Shown here piece by piece: positions 51,042 to 59,547 of a stretch of 64,000 nt of DNA. The translations under genes were made by a program, and so were the position numbers. The notes below the pieces were generated by a model that saw only the letters and a program-made list of their open reading frames with translations, was not told the DNA's origin and ran no database searches. Source of the stretch: Clostridia bacterium (GTDB taxonomy: Bacteria; Bacillota; Clostridia; Lachnospirales; Anaerotignaceae); NCBI GenBank assembly GCA_022786605.1, contig JALFWW010000002.1, positions 62,001 to 126,000 on the forward strand, in the 5' to 3' direction. The first letter of the stretch is position 1; each line of letters begins with the position of its first letter.

Positions 51042-52008
51042 TATTATCCTGCCTGTGTTCGGGCAGTTTGACAGCAATATCAGAAAAATCGAAAAAAGCT
51101 GCGGTGTGCAGATCGTCAACCGTGGAGATGATGTGAAAGTGGTTGGGGAAGAAAGAGGCGTACACAAGGCGTGGAATGTGCTCAACTCCATGGCTGCCCT
51201 TGCACGCAGAGGGGAAGAGATCACAGAACAAAATCTGGAATACTTCATTTCTTCCGCCGAAGAAGCGGATTTGCAGGAGCTGGAAAAGGTTTATGACAAC
51301 CTGATCTGCATCACTGCCAACGGCAGACCCTTAAAGCCCAAGACCATGGGGCAGAAAAAATATATCGACCTTATGAAGAACAATACGGTGGTATTTGGCA
51401 TTGGTCCTGCCGGTACGGGGAAAACCTATCTGGCAATGGCAATGGCCATCACCGCATTCAAAAATAACGAAGTTAACCGCATCATTTTGACCCGTCCCGC
51501 CATTGAAGCCGGGGAAAAACTGGGCTTTTTGCCGGGGGATTTGCAGCAGAAGGTAGACCCTTATCTGCGCCCCCTGTATGATGCGCTGTACGAAATTATG
51601 GGGGTAGAAAATTTCACAAAAAATATGGAAAAAGGGCTTATTGAAGTGGCGCCGCTGGCGTATATGCGCGGACGTACACTGGATAACGCCTATATTGTAC
51701 TGGATGAAGCCCAGAACACCACACCGGAACAGATGAAAATGTTCCTGACTCGTATCGGGTACGGTTCTAAGGCGGTCATTACGGGGGACTTGACACAGAT
51801 CGACCTGGCAGAGGGCAAACGCTCCGGCTTGTTGGAAGCGACGAAGATTTTAAGCGGCATCGAGGGCATCGGCATGATCACCCTCACCAACAAAGACGTT
51901 GTGCGTCATCCCTTAGTACAGAAAATCATTCTGGCATATGAAAAGTTTGAATCCAGAAAGCGGAGTGAGGCAGATGGAAAGAAAGAAGGCAGACGGGGCA
52001 GGGCGTAA
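50995..52008 (+). CDS. phoH: PhoH family ATPase/nuclease
   Basis: 337 residues. After a KH-like N-terminal region (DIILPVFGQFDSNIRKIEKS) comes the PhoH ATPase with Walker A GIGPAGTGKTYLAMAMA, Walker B IVLDEAQNTTPEQMKMF, and VITGDLTQIDL. PhoH (YbeZ) proteins act with YbeY in rRNA maturation and quality control; ybeY is two genes downstream. ATG 50995 has AAAGGA five bases upstream; ATG 51004 is a less likely alternative. It overlaps yqfD. Confidence 0.93.
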   Translation: MPKMSQIERTIQMENDIILPVFGQFDSNIRKIEKSCGVQIVNRGDDVKVVGEERGVHKAWNVLNSMAALARRGEEITEQNLEYFISSAEEADLQELEKVYDNLICITANGRPLKPKTMGQKKYIDLMKNNTVVFGIGPAGTGKTYLAMAMAITAFKNNEVNRIILTRPAIEAGEKLGFLPGDLQQKVDPYLRPLYDALYEIMGVENFTKNMEKGLIEVAPLAYMRGRTLDNAYIVLDEAQNTTPEQMKMFLTRIGYGSKAVITGDLTQIDLAEGKRSGLLEATKILSGIEGIGMITLTNKDVVRHPLVQKIILAYEKFESRKRSEADGKKEGRRGRA

Positions 52009-54097
52009 AGGACTGCACCGCAGTGTATTATTTGTGCTGGCGTTTGTGGTGACCATCGTTTGCATTGGGACAGGTTCTATCCAGCAGCGGGAAACGGTGC
52101 AGGTGGGCTCGGTGGCAACGAAGCGGTATGTGGCGCTGGAAGATACTGTGGATGAAGCGGCTACGGAGAAACTTCGGGAAGCGGCGGCAAACAGTGTAGG
52201 TCCCATTTATAAGACGGATACCACCGTCATGGATAAAAACGTGACATCGGTGGAAGGGGTCTTTCAGGAATTGGATGCGGTTCTGGCAGGATTGCCGGAG
52301 GGCGAAAGCTTTTACAACGCTGTACAGGAAGTTTCTCTGGAACTGCCTGTGGTGCTGTCCAACAGGCAGCTCATGGCTTATGAGAATCTTTCGGCAGATC
52401 AGCGAAAGGCTTTTGCCAATGACTGTGTATCTGTGCTGAAAGAGATTTACGCAAAAGGCGTGACGGCAGACGGTCTGACAGAGGCGAAAGCCTCAGGACT
52501 GGGCTATTTGCAGGAACTGGCATGGAGCAGTGATCTGAAAACCATGGCAGGTGTCATACTGTCGGCGGCCATTGAACCCAACCTCATTGTGGATGAGGCG
52601 GCTGTGGAAGCGGCAAAAGAGGAAAAACGGGCGGAAGTGGATGAAGTCATGATCCGCAAAAACCAGAAGATCGTAGACGAAGGGGAAATCATCACCCAGG
52701 AGATTTATGACAAGCTGGTGGCGCTGAATCTGGTCAGCGAAACAGGGCTGGAAGGCAGTTTGATGCCCATGCTGGGCAGTCTGGTCATTACGGGCATGCT
52801 CTTTGGGGCGCTGTATCTGTTTTTCCGGTGGGGCAAGGTGAATATCCTTCTCAAGCCCAATGAAATACGGATGTTATTCACCATTTACATGATGATGGTG
52901 CTGCTCATACGGATACTGGCGAATCTGACAATATTCACCATCATCCCTGTGGGGCTGTTCGCTATGCTGGTGAGCCTCTTGGTGGGCAGACGGATGGCGC
53001 TGTGGCTCAACGCTTTGTTCTGCATCATCGGATGCTTTATATTCAACGGGGATGTGCAGTTTTTGATGTATGCCCTCATCAGCGGTACTTTTGCCGCTCT
53101 CATCATTCAGAAAACGGACAAGCGTTCCCATCTGATCCCGGCGGCGCTGGGTATGGCGGCGGTAGACTTTGTCACGGCTGTTTCTCTGGGATTTTTCTTC
53201 GGGGAAGGGTATTCCGCGGAACTGCTGACACAAAGCGGCATTGGCGCAGTAACAGGGCTGCTTTCCATGATTGTGGCTGTTGGCAGTCTGCCTTTCTGGG
53301 AAAATATGTTTGAGGCAAACACACCATTGCGACTCATGGAACTGACCAATCCCAACAACGAACTGCTGCGGAAGCTCATGATCGAGGCACCGGGAACATA
53401 TCACCATAGCCTTATTGTAGCAAATCTGGCAGAAACAGCTGTTTATGATATTGGCGGCAATACGGCGCTGGCGAGAGCAGGGGCATACTATCATGATGTG
53501 GGAAAACTGCGGTATCCACAGTTTTTCGCGGAAAATCAGTCGGGGCATAATCCTCATGACGAACTGCCGCCGGAAAAAAGCGCGAAAATCATCACGGGGC
53601 ATACCAAAGGCGGGCTGGAACTGGCAGAGAGGTATAAACTGCCGCCAGTGGTACGGGATATGATTGTCGAGCACCATGGCAATTCTCTGGTGAAATTTTT
53701 CTATTTCAAAGCATTGAAGCTTTACGGCGCGGAGAACGTGAACGAGGCGGATTACCGCTATCAGGGACGCATCCCTTCCAGTCGGGAGTCAGCAGTTGTG
53801 ATGCTGGCGGATACGGTGGAAGCGGCGGTGCGCTCCATGCTGGGTCATGGGAAAACCATGGAAGAAGCGGAAGCGGCTGTGAAAAACCTCATGAAAGACA
53901 AACTGGACGATGGACAGCTCAACAACAGCGGTTTGACCCTGAATGAGCTGGAAACCATCCGGCTGGCTTTTCTGAAGGTGTTCCACGGCATGTATCACGA
54001 ACGGGTTTCCTATCCCGAACAGAAGGAAATCCAGGAGGCTGCCAAGAAAAAGGCAGACACAGAACAGGAGGAAACAAACAGTGACAGTACTGATTGA
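51974..54097 (+). CDS. pgpH: Cyclic di-AMP phosphodiesterase PgpH (7TM-HD)
   Basis: 707 residues: an N-terminal helix, a large extracellular 7TMR-HDED domain (about 40-265), seven membrane segments (about 270-460) and a cytoplasmic HD domain with the metal motifs TYHHSLIVANLAE, YYHDVGKLRYP, and TGHTKGGLE, VEHHG. PgpH-class enzymes linearise cyclic di-AMP to pApA. Its start overlaps phoH by 35 bases and it overlaps ybeY by 17. Through c-di-AMP it would affect potassium import (KtrA) and possibly the 3D-domain leader elsewhere in the window. Confidence 0.94.
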   Translation: MERKKADGAGRKGLHRSVLFVLAFVVTIVCIGTGSIQQRETVQVGSVATKRYVALEDTVDEAATEKLREAAANSVGPIYKTDTTVMDKNVTSVEGVFQELDAVLAGLPEGESFYNAVQEVSLELPVVLSNRQLMAYENLSADQRKAFANDCVSVLKEIYAKGVTADGLTEAKASGLGYLQELAWSSDLKTMAGVILSAAIEPNLIVDEAAVEAAKEEKRAEVDEVMIRKNQKIVDEGEIITQEIYDKLVALNLVSETGLEGSLMPMLGSLVITGMLFGALYLFFRWGKVNILLKPNEIRMLFTIYMMMVLLIRILANLTIFTIIPVGLFAMLVSLLVGRRMALWLNALFCIIGCFIFNGDVQFLMYALISGTFAALIIQKTDKRSHLIPAALGMAAVDFVTAVSLGFFFGEGYSAELLTQSGIGAVTGLLSMIVAVGSLPFWENMFEANTPLRLMELTNPNNELLRKLMIEAPGTYHHSLIVANLAETAVYDIGGNTALARAGAYYHDVGKLRYPQFFAENQSGHNPHDELPPEKSAKIITGHTKGGLELAERYKLPPVVRDMIVEHHGNSLVKFFYFKALKLYGAENVNEADYRYQGRIPSSRESAVVMLADTVEAAVRSMLGHGKTMEEAEAAVKNLMKDKLDDGQLNNSGLTLNELETIRLAFLKVFHGMYHERVSYPEQKEIQEAAKKKADTEQEETNSDSTD

Positions 54098-54548
54098 TAT
54101 ACGGACAGAGGGCTTTCCAGAAGAACTGGAAGCCGTTATGGAAAAAATCGCTCTGGACAGCCTGAAATACGAAGGCTTTCAGGAAGAATGTGAAATCAGC
54201 ATTTCCATTGTGGATAACGAGGAAATCCATCAGATCAACAAACAATTCCGCGGCATTGACCGTCCTACAGATGTGCTGAGTTTTCCCCAGCTGACTTTTG
54301 AAGAAGGGGAAATCATGGACAGAAACGAGAACGGCGAAGTGGTGCTGGGGGATATTATCATTTCTCTGGAGCGGGCAAGGGAACAGGCAGAGGAATACGG
54401 TCATTCCCTGAAACGGGAAATTGCCTTCCTCACTGCTCACAGTATGCTCCATCTGCTGGGCTATGACCACATGGAGCCGGAGGAAGAAAAAGAAATGTTC
54501 GCCAAACAGAAAGAGATTCTGGAACTGGCGGGAATTCCCCGGGCATAA
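54081..54548 (+). CDS. ybeY: Endoribonuclease/rRNA maturation factor YbeY
   Basis: 155 residues, GTG start after GAGGAAACAA within the end of pgpH. The zinc site HSMLHLLGYDH (HxxxHxxxxxH) is complete, and the RPTDVLSFP motif is present. YbeY matures the 3' end of 16S rRNA and works with PhoH and Era. In B. subtilis dgkA and cdd follow; here only cdd does, so dgkA is missing from the usual position. Confidence 0.95.
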   Translation: MTVLIDIRTEGFPEELEAVMEKIALDSLKYEGFQEECEISISIVDNEEIHQINKQFRGIDRPTDVLSFPQLTFEEGEIMDRNENGEVVLGDIIISLERAREQAEEYGHSLKREIAFLTAHSMLHLLGYDHMEPEEEKEMFAKQKEILELAGIPRA

Positions 54549-54566
54549 GGGAAAGGAAGTGTTTCC

Positions 54567-54959
54567 ATGACAAATCAGGAACTCATCGCAAAGGCAAAAG
54601 AAGTTATGACAAAGGCTTATGCCCCTTACTCTCATTTTCAGGTGGGGGCGGCACTGCTGGCAAAGGATGGCAGGGTCTTTACAGGATGCAACGTGGAAAA
54701 CGCCACTTATGGGGCGACCATCTGCGCCGAGCGGACAGCGGTGACAAAAGCTGTTTCCGAAGGCGTAAGGGAATTTGAAAAAATCGCCATTGTGGCAAGC
54801 AGCGGTGATTATGCCGCCCCCTGCGGCATTTGCAGACAGGTACTTTTTGAGTTCATGCCGGAAGGAAAAGTGGTCCTTTGGAGCGAATTAGAAGGGGAGA
54901 AGGAATTTGCCCTGACGGAACTGCTGCCCTTTGGTTTTCGTGGGGAGGACATCAAGTAA
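54567..54959 (+). CDS. cdd: Cytidine deaminase
   Basis: 130 residues; deaminates cytidine and deoxycytidine in pyrimidine salvage. The zinc site is TICAERTAV (C-A-E) plus PCGICRQVL. The APYSHFQVGAALLAKDG start motif and length match the tetrameric enzyme. GGAAAGGAAG precedes the ATG. In Firmicutes it usually precedes era; here three other genes lie between. Confidence 0.95.
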   Translation: MTNQELIAKAKEVMTKAYAPYSHFQVGAALLAKDGRVFTGCNVENATYGATICAERTAVTKAVSEGVREFEKIAIVASSGDYAAPCGICRQVLFEFMPEGKVVLWSELEGEKEFALTELLPFGFRGEDIK

Positions 54960-54985
54960 AAACCTGAGGAAAAGGGGGATTTCTC

Positions 54986-55324
54986 ATGGAAGTGAAAGAT
55001 TTGAAAGTATCCATTGCACCACAGGAGGTGCTGGAATTGGTGTGGCAGCAGGTAAGCAATGCCATTTCCGCACAATTTCTGGATAAATATATCTTGGAAA
55101 CAGAACAGGGCACTGTAGCCATGGGATTATTTGAAAAATATTATGTGCGTTCCAGCAATCGGGCAACATTGACTGTCCTTGCAACGGATTTTGATGGGGT
55201 GACCCATGTGCATCTGGCGGCAGGCGGTGGTGGACAAGGTGCCATTTTCCGCTTTGACTGGGGCGCGGGAGGAAATTTTGTGGAACTGGCGGAAAACGCT
55301 TTGCGTCAGTATATGTTGGAGTGA
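54986..55324 (+). CDS. Conserved hypothetical protein (possibly DUF6054)
   Basis: 112 residues, no signal peptide or membrane helix. The sequence contains FEKYYVRSSNRATLTVLATD and a glycine-rich AAGGGGQGAIFRFDWGAGGN region and ends ALRQYMLE. The pattern resembles a small clostridial family I know as DUF6054, but this is not certain. The glycine-rich loop with following aromatic residues suggests an ordered alpha/beta fold. AGGGGG precedes the ATG. It sits in the repair/RNA cluster between cdd and a uracil-DNA glycosylase. Confidence 0.6.
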   Translation: MEVKDLKVSIAPQEVLELVWQQVSNAISAQFLDKYILETEQGTVAMGLFEKYYVRSSNRATLTVLATDFDGVTHVHLAAGGGGQGAIFRFDWGAGGNFVELAENALRQYMLE

Positions 55325-55330
55325 TGGTTT

Positions 55331-55900
55331 ATGGAAAAAAGCTGGGAAATTTTAGAGGGTGCCTGCTATAACTGCAAAAAATGCCGTCTGAGCGAAATGC
55401 GGACAAATGTGGTTATTGGCAAGGGCAACCGCAGTGCGGATATTATGTTCATCGGAGAGGGCCCAGGTCAGCAGGAAGATTTGACGGGGATTCCCTTTGT
55501 GGGTCCCGCGGGACAGCTGTTAGACAAAATGCTGGCGGCGGTGAATCTTTCTCTGGAGGATGTGTATGTGGCGAATATTGTCAAATGCAGACCCCCCGGG
55601 AATAGAGATCCCCATGACGACGAAAAAGAAGCGTGCTTGAATTATCTTAGATACCAGCTTGCCATGATTCACCCGAAAATCATCGTTTGTCTGGGCAGGA
55701 TCGCGGCTACCACCATCATTTCTCCTGATTTTAAAATCACAAGACAGCGGGGACAGTGGATCGAGCGAAAAGGTTATCACATCATCGCCACTTATCACCC
55801 CTCCGCATTATTACGGGACGAAACAAAAAAACGACCGGTTTGGGAAGATATGCAGGCCATTCGGAAAAAATATGATGAATTGAAAGAACAAGGAGTGTAA
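55331..55900 (+). CDS. Uracil-DNA glycosylase, family 4 (Fe-S)
   Basis: 189 residues. It removes uracil from DNA. The Fe-S cysteines are in CYNCKKC near the N-terminus, IVKCRPP and C(16 residues later)LNYL. Motif A GEGPGQQED and the catalytic-region TYHPSALLRD are present; the GEGPG form is typical of the thermophile-type family 4 enzymes common in Clostridia. Located in the repair cluster just ahead of era and recO. Confidence 0.92.
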   Translation: MEKSWEILEGACYNCKKCRLSEMRTNVVIGKGNRSADIMFIGEGPGQQEDLTGIPFVGPAGQLLDKMLAAVNLSLEDVYVANIVKCRPPGNRDPHDDEKEACLNYLRYQLAMIHPKIIVCLGRIAATTIISPDFKITRQRGQWIERKGYHIIATYHPSALLRDETKKRPVWEDMQAIRKKYDELKEQGV

Positions 55901-55903
55901 ACA

Positions 55904-56371
55904 ATGGAAGCAAAAGGCATTGAAGCATTGAAAGCAAGATTCGCGGACATCGAAGTGAAGGCAAATCCCAAAACCATGGATGAAATCGTGGAATACATCG
56001 AAACAAAATGGCAGGGTCAGCGGGTGAAAATCAAAGAAAGCGAATACATCCTGCATTACAAAAACGCTCTGGAATTTATGAAACGTCTGGGCAAACCCAT
56101 TGAAGGCGTACAGGAAGAAATCCGCCGTTACATGCTGCCCAACCGCATCGGCATCATTCTGGGCATGCAGTCCGAATATATCACCGTTGAGGATGGTATG
56201 AAATATTATCAGGCGTTGACTGTGCTGAAAGGCTTGACACAGGAAGACATCGACACCAAAAATGACAGATGGCTTCAGTACATGATGATGCTGGAAATGC
56301 AGGCAGAATGGGACGCCAGAGAAGCGGCGGCAAAGGCGGCGGAAGAAGCGGAAAAAGCAGAACAGGCGTAA
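55904..56371 (+). CDS. Conserved hypothetical protein
   Basis: 155 residues, strongly helical. It begins MEAKGIEALKARFADIEVKA, has a middle region IRRYMLPNRIGIILGMQSEY and an Ala/Glu-rich coiled-coil tail (REAAAKAAEEAEKAEQA). It is not a family I recognise and lacks catalytic motifs. It starts three bases after the uracil-DNA glycosylase and ends eleven before era, so it is a member of the same message; a role with RNA or DNA repair is only suggested by position. Confidence 0.6.
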   Translation: MEAKGIEALKARFADIEVKANPKTMDEIVEYIETKWQGQRVKIKESEYILHYKNALEFMKRLGKPIEGVQEEIRRYMLPNRIGIILGMQSEYITVEDGMKYYQALTVLKGLTQEDIDTKNDRWLQYMMMLEMQAEWDAREAAAKAAEEAEKAEQA

Positions 56372-56382
56372 AGGAGGTAGCT

Positions 56383-57288
56383 ATGGGAAAATTTTATTCT
56401 GGATTTGTATCTCTCATCGGCAGACCAAACGTAGGGAAATCTACACTGATGAACTGTCTTATTGGGGAAAAGATTGCCATTACGTCCAACAAACCTCAGA
56501 CTACAAGAAATAAAATCACAAGCATTTTGACAAAAGACGATTTCCAGTGTGTATTCTTGGACACACCTGGCATCCATAAACCCAAACACAAACTGGGTGA
56601 ATTTATGGTGCGCTCCGCAGAAAACACATTCAAGGAAGTGGACTTGGTACTGTTTCTGGTGGAACCTACAGAAAAGGTGCTGGAAGCGGATCAGTATGTG
56701 CTGGAAAAACTGGGCAATGTGAAAACACCTGTGGTACTGGTCATCAACAAAATCGATACCGTACCCGATAAGGAAAAACTGCTGGCGATCATCGACGCTT
56801 ATCGGAAACTGTATCCCTTCAAAGAAGTGGTGCCTATTTCCGCGGCGACAGGCAGCAACACAGAAACACTGCTTTCTGTCATTCGGAAATTCCTGCCGGA
56901 AGGTCCTCAGTATTTCCCTGCGGAAATGGTGACAGACCAGCCGGAACGTCAGATCGCGTCTGAAATCATCCGCGAAAAAGCGCTGTATCTGTTGCAGGAT
57001 GAAATCCCTCACGGCATCGCTGTGGAAATCATGTCCATGAAGAAACGTCCTGACCAGAATATGGTAGACGTACAGGCGCTGATCTACTGCGAAAAGGATT
57101 CCCATAAGGGTATCATCATCGGTAAACACGGCAGCATGCTGAAAAAAATCGGCACCTATGCCCGTCAGGATATGGAACGTCTGTTGGGCTCTCCTATTTT
57201 CTTACAGATTTGGGTAAAGGTGAAGAAAGACTGGAGGGACAGCGATTTCCTGCTGAAAAACTTCGGTTACGACAAGAAAAATATTTAA
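56383..57288 (+). CDS. era: GTPase Era
   Basis: 301 residues. The G domain has G1 GRPNVGKST, G2 around NKPQTTRNK, G3 DTPGI and G4 NKID; the C-terminal KH domain has GIIIGKHGSMLKKIG. Era binds the 3' end of 16S rRNA and couples maturation of the 30S subunit to growth. ATG 56383 with AAAGGAGG eight bases upstream; the longer frame from 56269 is inside the previous gene. Confidence 0.96.
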   Translation: MGKFYSGFVSLIGRPNVGKSTLMNCLIGEKIAITSNKPQTTRNKITSILTKDDFQCVFLDTPGIHKPKHKLGEFMVRSAENTFKEVDLVLFLVEPTEKVLEADQYVLEKLGNVKTPVVLVINKIDTVPDKEKLLAIIDAYRKLYPFKEVVPISAATGSNTETLLSVIRKFLPEGPQYFPAEMVTDQPERQIASEIIREKALYLLQDEIPHGIAVEIMSMKKRPDQNMVDVQALIYCEKDSHKGIIIGKHGSMLKKIGTYARQDMERLLGSPIFLQIWVKVKKDWRDSDFLLKNFGYDKKNI

Positions 57289-57373
57289 AAAATTCACTGG
57301 AAGAACTGGCAGGAATTGTGCCGTATGGTTTTGGTTCTCTTTCATATTCTAAAAACGGAAAGGGACGATGGAT

Positions 57374-57523
57374 ATGGACAAAAAACAGACGGCATTATGG
57401 CAGCGGTTCACACAGACAGGGCAGGTCAGCGATTATCTGCGGTATCACGAAAGCACCAGACGGGAGCAGGAAAACGGACGCAGACGTATCGAAAACAGCT
57501 CGAAATATAAAGAATTTTATTGA
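57374..57523 (+). CDS. yqzL: YqzL-like small protein
   Basis: 49 residues. Position between era and recO and the pattern ALWQRFTQTGQVSDYLRYHE (W..F..TG....YL.Y) fit YqzL, a roughly 47-residue protein in the same place in B. subtilis; its function is unknown. The tail is rich in Arg and Glu. An in-frame ATG six bases earlier (57368) is possible. Start context AAAGGGA is modest. Too short for most ORF cut-offs and so easily missed. Confidence 0.7.
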   Translation: MDKKQTALWQRFTQTGQVSDYLRYHESTRREQENGRRRIENSSKYKEFY

Positions 57524-57582
57524 CATCGCGGAGGAAGCCCATGGCTTTCTCCGTTGGTTTTATGGATAAGGGAGTCAGAGCC

Positions 57583-58311
57583 ATGAGCGTAGGGAAAATC
57601 AGAGGCATCGTCATAGGGGAAGCCCAGCGGGGCGAAAGCAGCAAGCAGATCACCGTTCTTGCCAAAGGGGTGGGGAAGGTGCGTCTGTCTGCCAGAGGGG
57701 CGAAAAATGCCAAAAGTCACCTGCTGGCAGGGACACAGCTTTTTGCCTACTGCGATTTTACCATCTACGAAGGGCGGGGCTTCTGGTCGGTGACGCAGAT
57801 TGATTTGATTGAGAGTTTTTACGGTTTGCGGAATGATGTTGCGGTGCTTTCTCAGGCGGTGTATCTGGCGGAACTGGTGGAGAAAACATGCCCCGAAGGT
57901 ATGGAACAGGATGAGATCATGCAGCTCCTCCTCTTTACCCTGCAGGGCATGGCGAAGGGGCATCTGGAGCCGAAACTGGCAGGGCGCATCTTTGAGATCA
58001 AGTATTTGCAGCTTTCCGGTCTGTTGGCGTCGGCGGACTGCATGATCTGCGAGGAAACGCCGGAATATCTGTACTTTGACGGAGAAGGATTCACCTGTCA
58101 GAACCACAAAAGACCCGGGGCAAAGCCTCTTTTGCCGGCGGTGGGAGCGGCTCTTTCTCATGTGCTGGAAAACGAGGGGAAACAGATATTTTCTTTCCGT
58201 CTTTCTCCTGAGGCGCTGGAACAGCTGGACAGGGTCATGCGGCAGTATTTGCAGATGCATGTGGGGTTGGACTTGAAAAGCAGGCGTTTTGCTGCGGATA
58301 TGACGGTGTGA
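57583..58311 (+). CDS. recO: DNA repair protein RecO
   Basis: 242 residues: an N-terminal OB fold (GKIRGIVIGEAQRGESSKQI, ITVLAKGVGKVRLSARGAK), a helical middle and a cysteine cluster CMICEE ... CQNH that may bind zinc. RecO helps RecR load RecA on SSB-coated DNA. ATG 57583 with AAGGGAG eight bases upstream; the frame from 57520 would overlap yqzL. Last gene of the cluster that starts at yqfC. Confidence 0.93.
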   Translation: MSVGKIRGIVIGEAQRGESSKQITVLAKGVGKVRLSARGAKNAKSHLLAGTQLFAYCDFTIYEGRGFWSVTQIDLIESFYGLRNDVAVLSQAVYLAELVEKTCPEGMEQDEIMQLLLFTLQGMAKGHLEPKLAGRIFEIKYLQLSGLLASADCMICEETPEYLYFDGEGFTCQNHKRPGAKPLLPAVGAALSHVLENEGKQIFSFRLSPEALEQLDRVMRQYLQMHVGLDLKSRRFAADMTV

Positions 58312-58363
58312 TGTTGGAAAAATAGAGAAAATAACGAAGTTTTTCGTAAGAAATCACATTTTG

Positions 58364-58392
58364 TTGAAAAATGGGTACATATATGATATGAT
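58364..58392 (+). promoter_or_regulatory. Promoter of the zinc-ribbon membrane protein gene
   Basis: TTGAAA (58364-58369), 17-bp spacer, TATGAT (58387-58392). A CGTAAGAAATCA motif like that in the dispersed element lies just upstream (about 58345). Confidence 0.65.
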
Positions 58393-58469
58393 GGGAACAA
58401 CTTTCTTGTGATATTTCGCTAGAAAGGGATAAAAAATCATTGGCTGATTAATAAAAAGGGGGAATCAGT

Positions 58470-58751
58470 ATGGCATATTGTAAAAATTGTGGCGCGGAAA
58501 TTGATGATAAGGCGGTCATTTGCCCGAAATGCGGGGTATCCCAGCAGACGGTTGTTGACAGCGGCAGTTTCGGTTGGGGCGTACTTGGTTTTTGTTTGCC
58601 AATCGTAGGTTTGATTTTGTTTCTGGTATGGAAGGACACAAAACCGAATACAGCAAAAAAAGCGGGTATTGGCGCGTTGATTTCCGTGATCATCGGTGTG
58701 ATTTATTACATTTTGGTATTTGCCATTGGCATTGGCGCGGCAATGATGTGA
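58470..58751 (+). CDS. Small zinc-ribbon protein with two membrane helices
   Basis: 93 residues. An N-terminal zinc ribbon YCKNCGAEIDDKAVICPKCG is followed by two membrane segments (about 33-52 and 68-91) separated by a KDTKPNTAKKAG loop. This is a common clostridial arrangement with a cytoplasmic ribbon; the function is unknown. AAAGGGGG precedes the ATG. It probably shares a message with the DUF2085 gene 16 bases downstream. Confidence 0.75.
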   Translation: MAYCKNCGAEIDDKAVICPKCGVSQQTVVDSGSFGWGVLGFCLPIVGLILFLVWKDTKPNTAKKAGIGALISVIIGVIYYILVFAIGIGAAMM

Positions 58752-58767
58752 TGAGGAGAAAGAGAAC

Positions 58768-59136
58768 GTGTTGAAGTGGCTGGAAAGATGGCTGCCGCGT
58801 ATATTTGGCTGCCACTGCAGGGCTGACCGCTCCTTCTTTTTTCATGGGAAACAGTTCCCCATCTGTGCCCGCTGTACAGGTGAGATGATTGGTATTTTGG
58901 CAGGGATTCCCGTTTTTTTCCTGATGCCTGCGCCGCCGGCGTGGGTACTGGCGCTGTTTTTGCTGCCTCTTGTGGCAGACGGATGCATCCAGCGGCTGAC
59001 TGCCTATGAAAGCACCAATTTGCGGCGGCTGGTGACGGGGATATTGTTTGGCTATGGCATCATGATGCTGTTTCTGCTTTCCACGGCAGCGACACTGCGT
59101 ATGGGCTACCGTGTGGGAAGCATGTGGAATGGATAA
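58768..59136 (+). CDS. DUF2085 family membrane protein
   Basis: 122 residues with three membrane segments. The family signature is present: CHCRADRSFFFHGKQFPICA followed by RCTGEMIGILAG, a cysteine/arginine-rich segment near the N-terminus that may bind metal. Function unknown. GTG at 58768 (GAGGAG upstream, nine-base spacing) or TTG at 58771. Confidence 0.82.
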   Translation: MLKWLERWLPRIFGCHCRADRSFFFHGKQFPICARCTGEMIGILAGIPVFFLMPAPPAWVLALFLLPLVADGCIQRLTAYESTNLRRLVTGILFGYGIMMLFLLSTAATLRMGYRVGSMWNG

Positions 59137-59166
59137 AAATTTTGCTTTCGGAGCAGGGGACTTTCT

Positions 59167-59190
59167 TTTGCGCCGGAGGCAAATTTTTTT
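59167..59190 (+). terminator. Probable terminator after the DUF2085 gene
   Basis: TTTGCGCCGGAGGCAAA can fold with TTTG/CAAA ends and is followed by TTTTTTT. Short stem; moderate support. Confidence 0.55.
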
Positions 59191-59239
59191 GCGTCGTTTT
59201 ATGGCGGACATTTGTTTTTGAAAAAATGCTGATTCCCCC

Positions 59240-59268
59240 TTGACATTCTTCTGGAAACGTGTTAGATT
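59240..59268 (+). promoter_or_regulatory. Promoter of the glyQS T-box transcript
   Basis: TTGACA (59240-59245), 17-bp spacer, TAGATT (59263-59268). Confidence 0.8.
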
Positions 59269-59289
59269 GATACCAAATTACATAGCTGT

Positions 59290-59502
59290 GATGAACAAGA
59301 GGAGTATTCGCGGCGGACTTTCAGAGAGCCGATGGTTGGTGTGAAATCGGCAGGACAAGGCGGAGAATGGCACTTGGGAGCAGCATTTTTCACAAGAGTG
59401 GGTTTGCATAAACCAATGCAAATCAATGAGGGTGGAACCGCGGAAGACTACATGCCTTTCGTCCCTTGCTTTACGGCGAGGGATGAAAAGGCTTTTTTTA
59501 TT
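59290..59502 (+). promoter_or_regulatory. T-box riboswitch, glycine-specific, upstream of glyQS
   Basis: The leader has a stem I region with GAATGGCAC presenting GGC (Gly) as the specifier, the T-box sequence GAGGGTGGAACCGCGG (59428-59443) and a terminator CGTCCCTTGC...GCGAGGGATG followed by AAAAGGCTTTTTTT (to about 59502). Uncharged tRNA-Gly would stabilise the antiterminator and switch glyQS on. Confidence 0.94.
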
Positions 59503-59547
59503 CCTCGAAAAAAGTTTCTAATGGAATTTTTGAAGGAGGTTTTTCAA

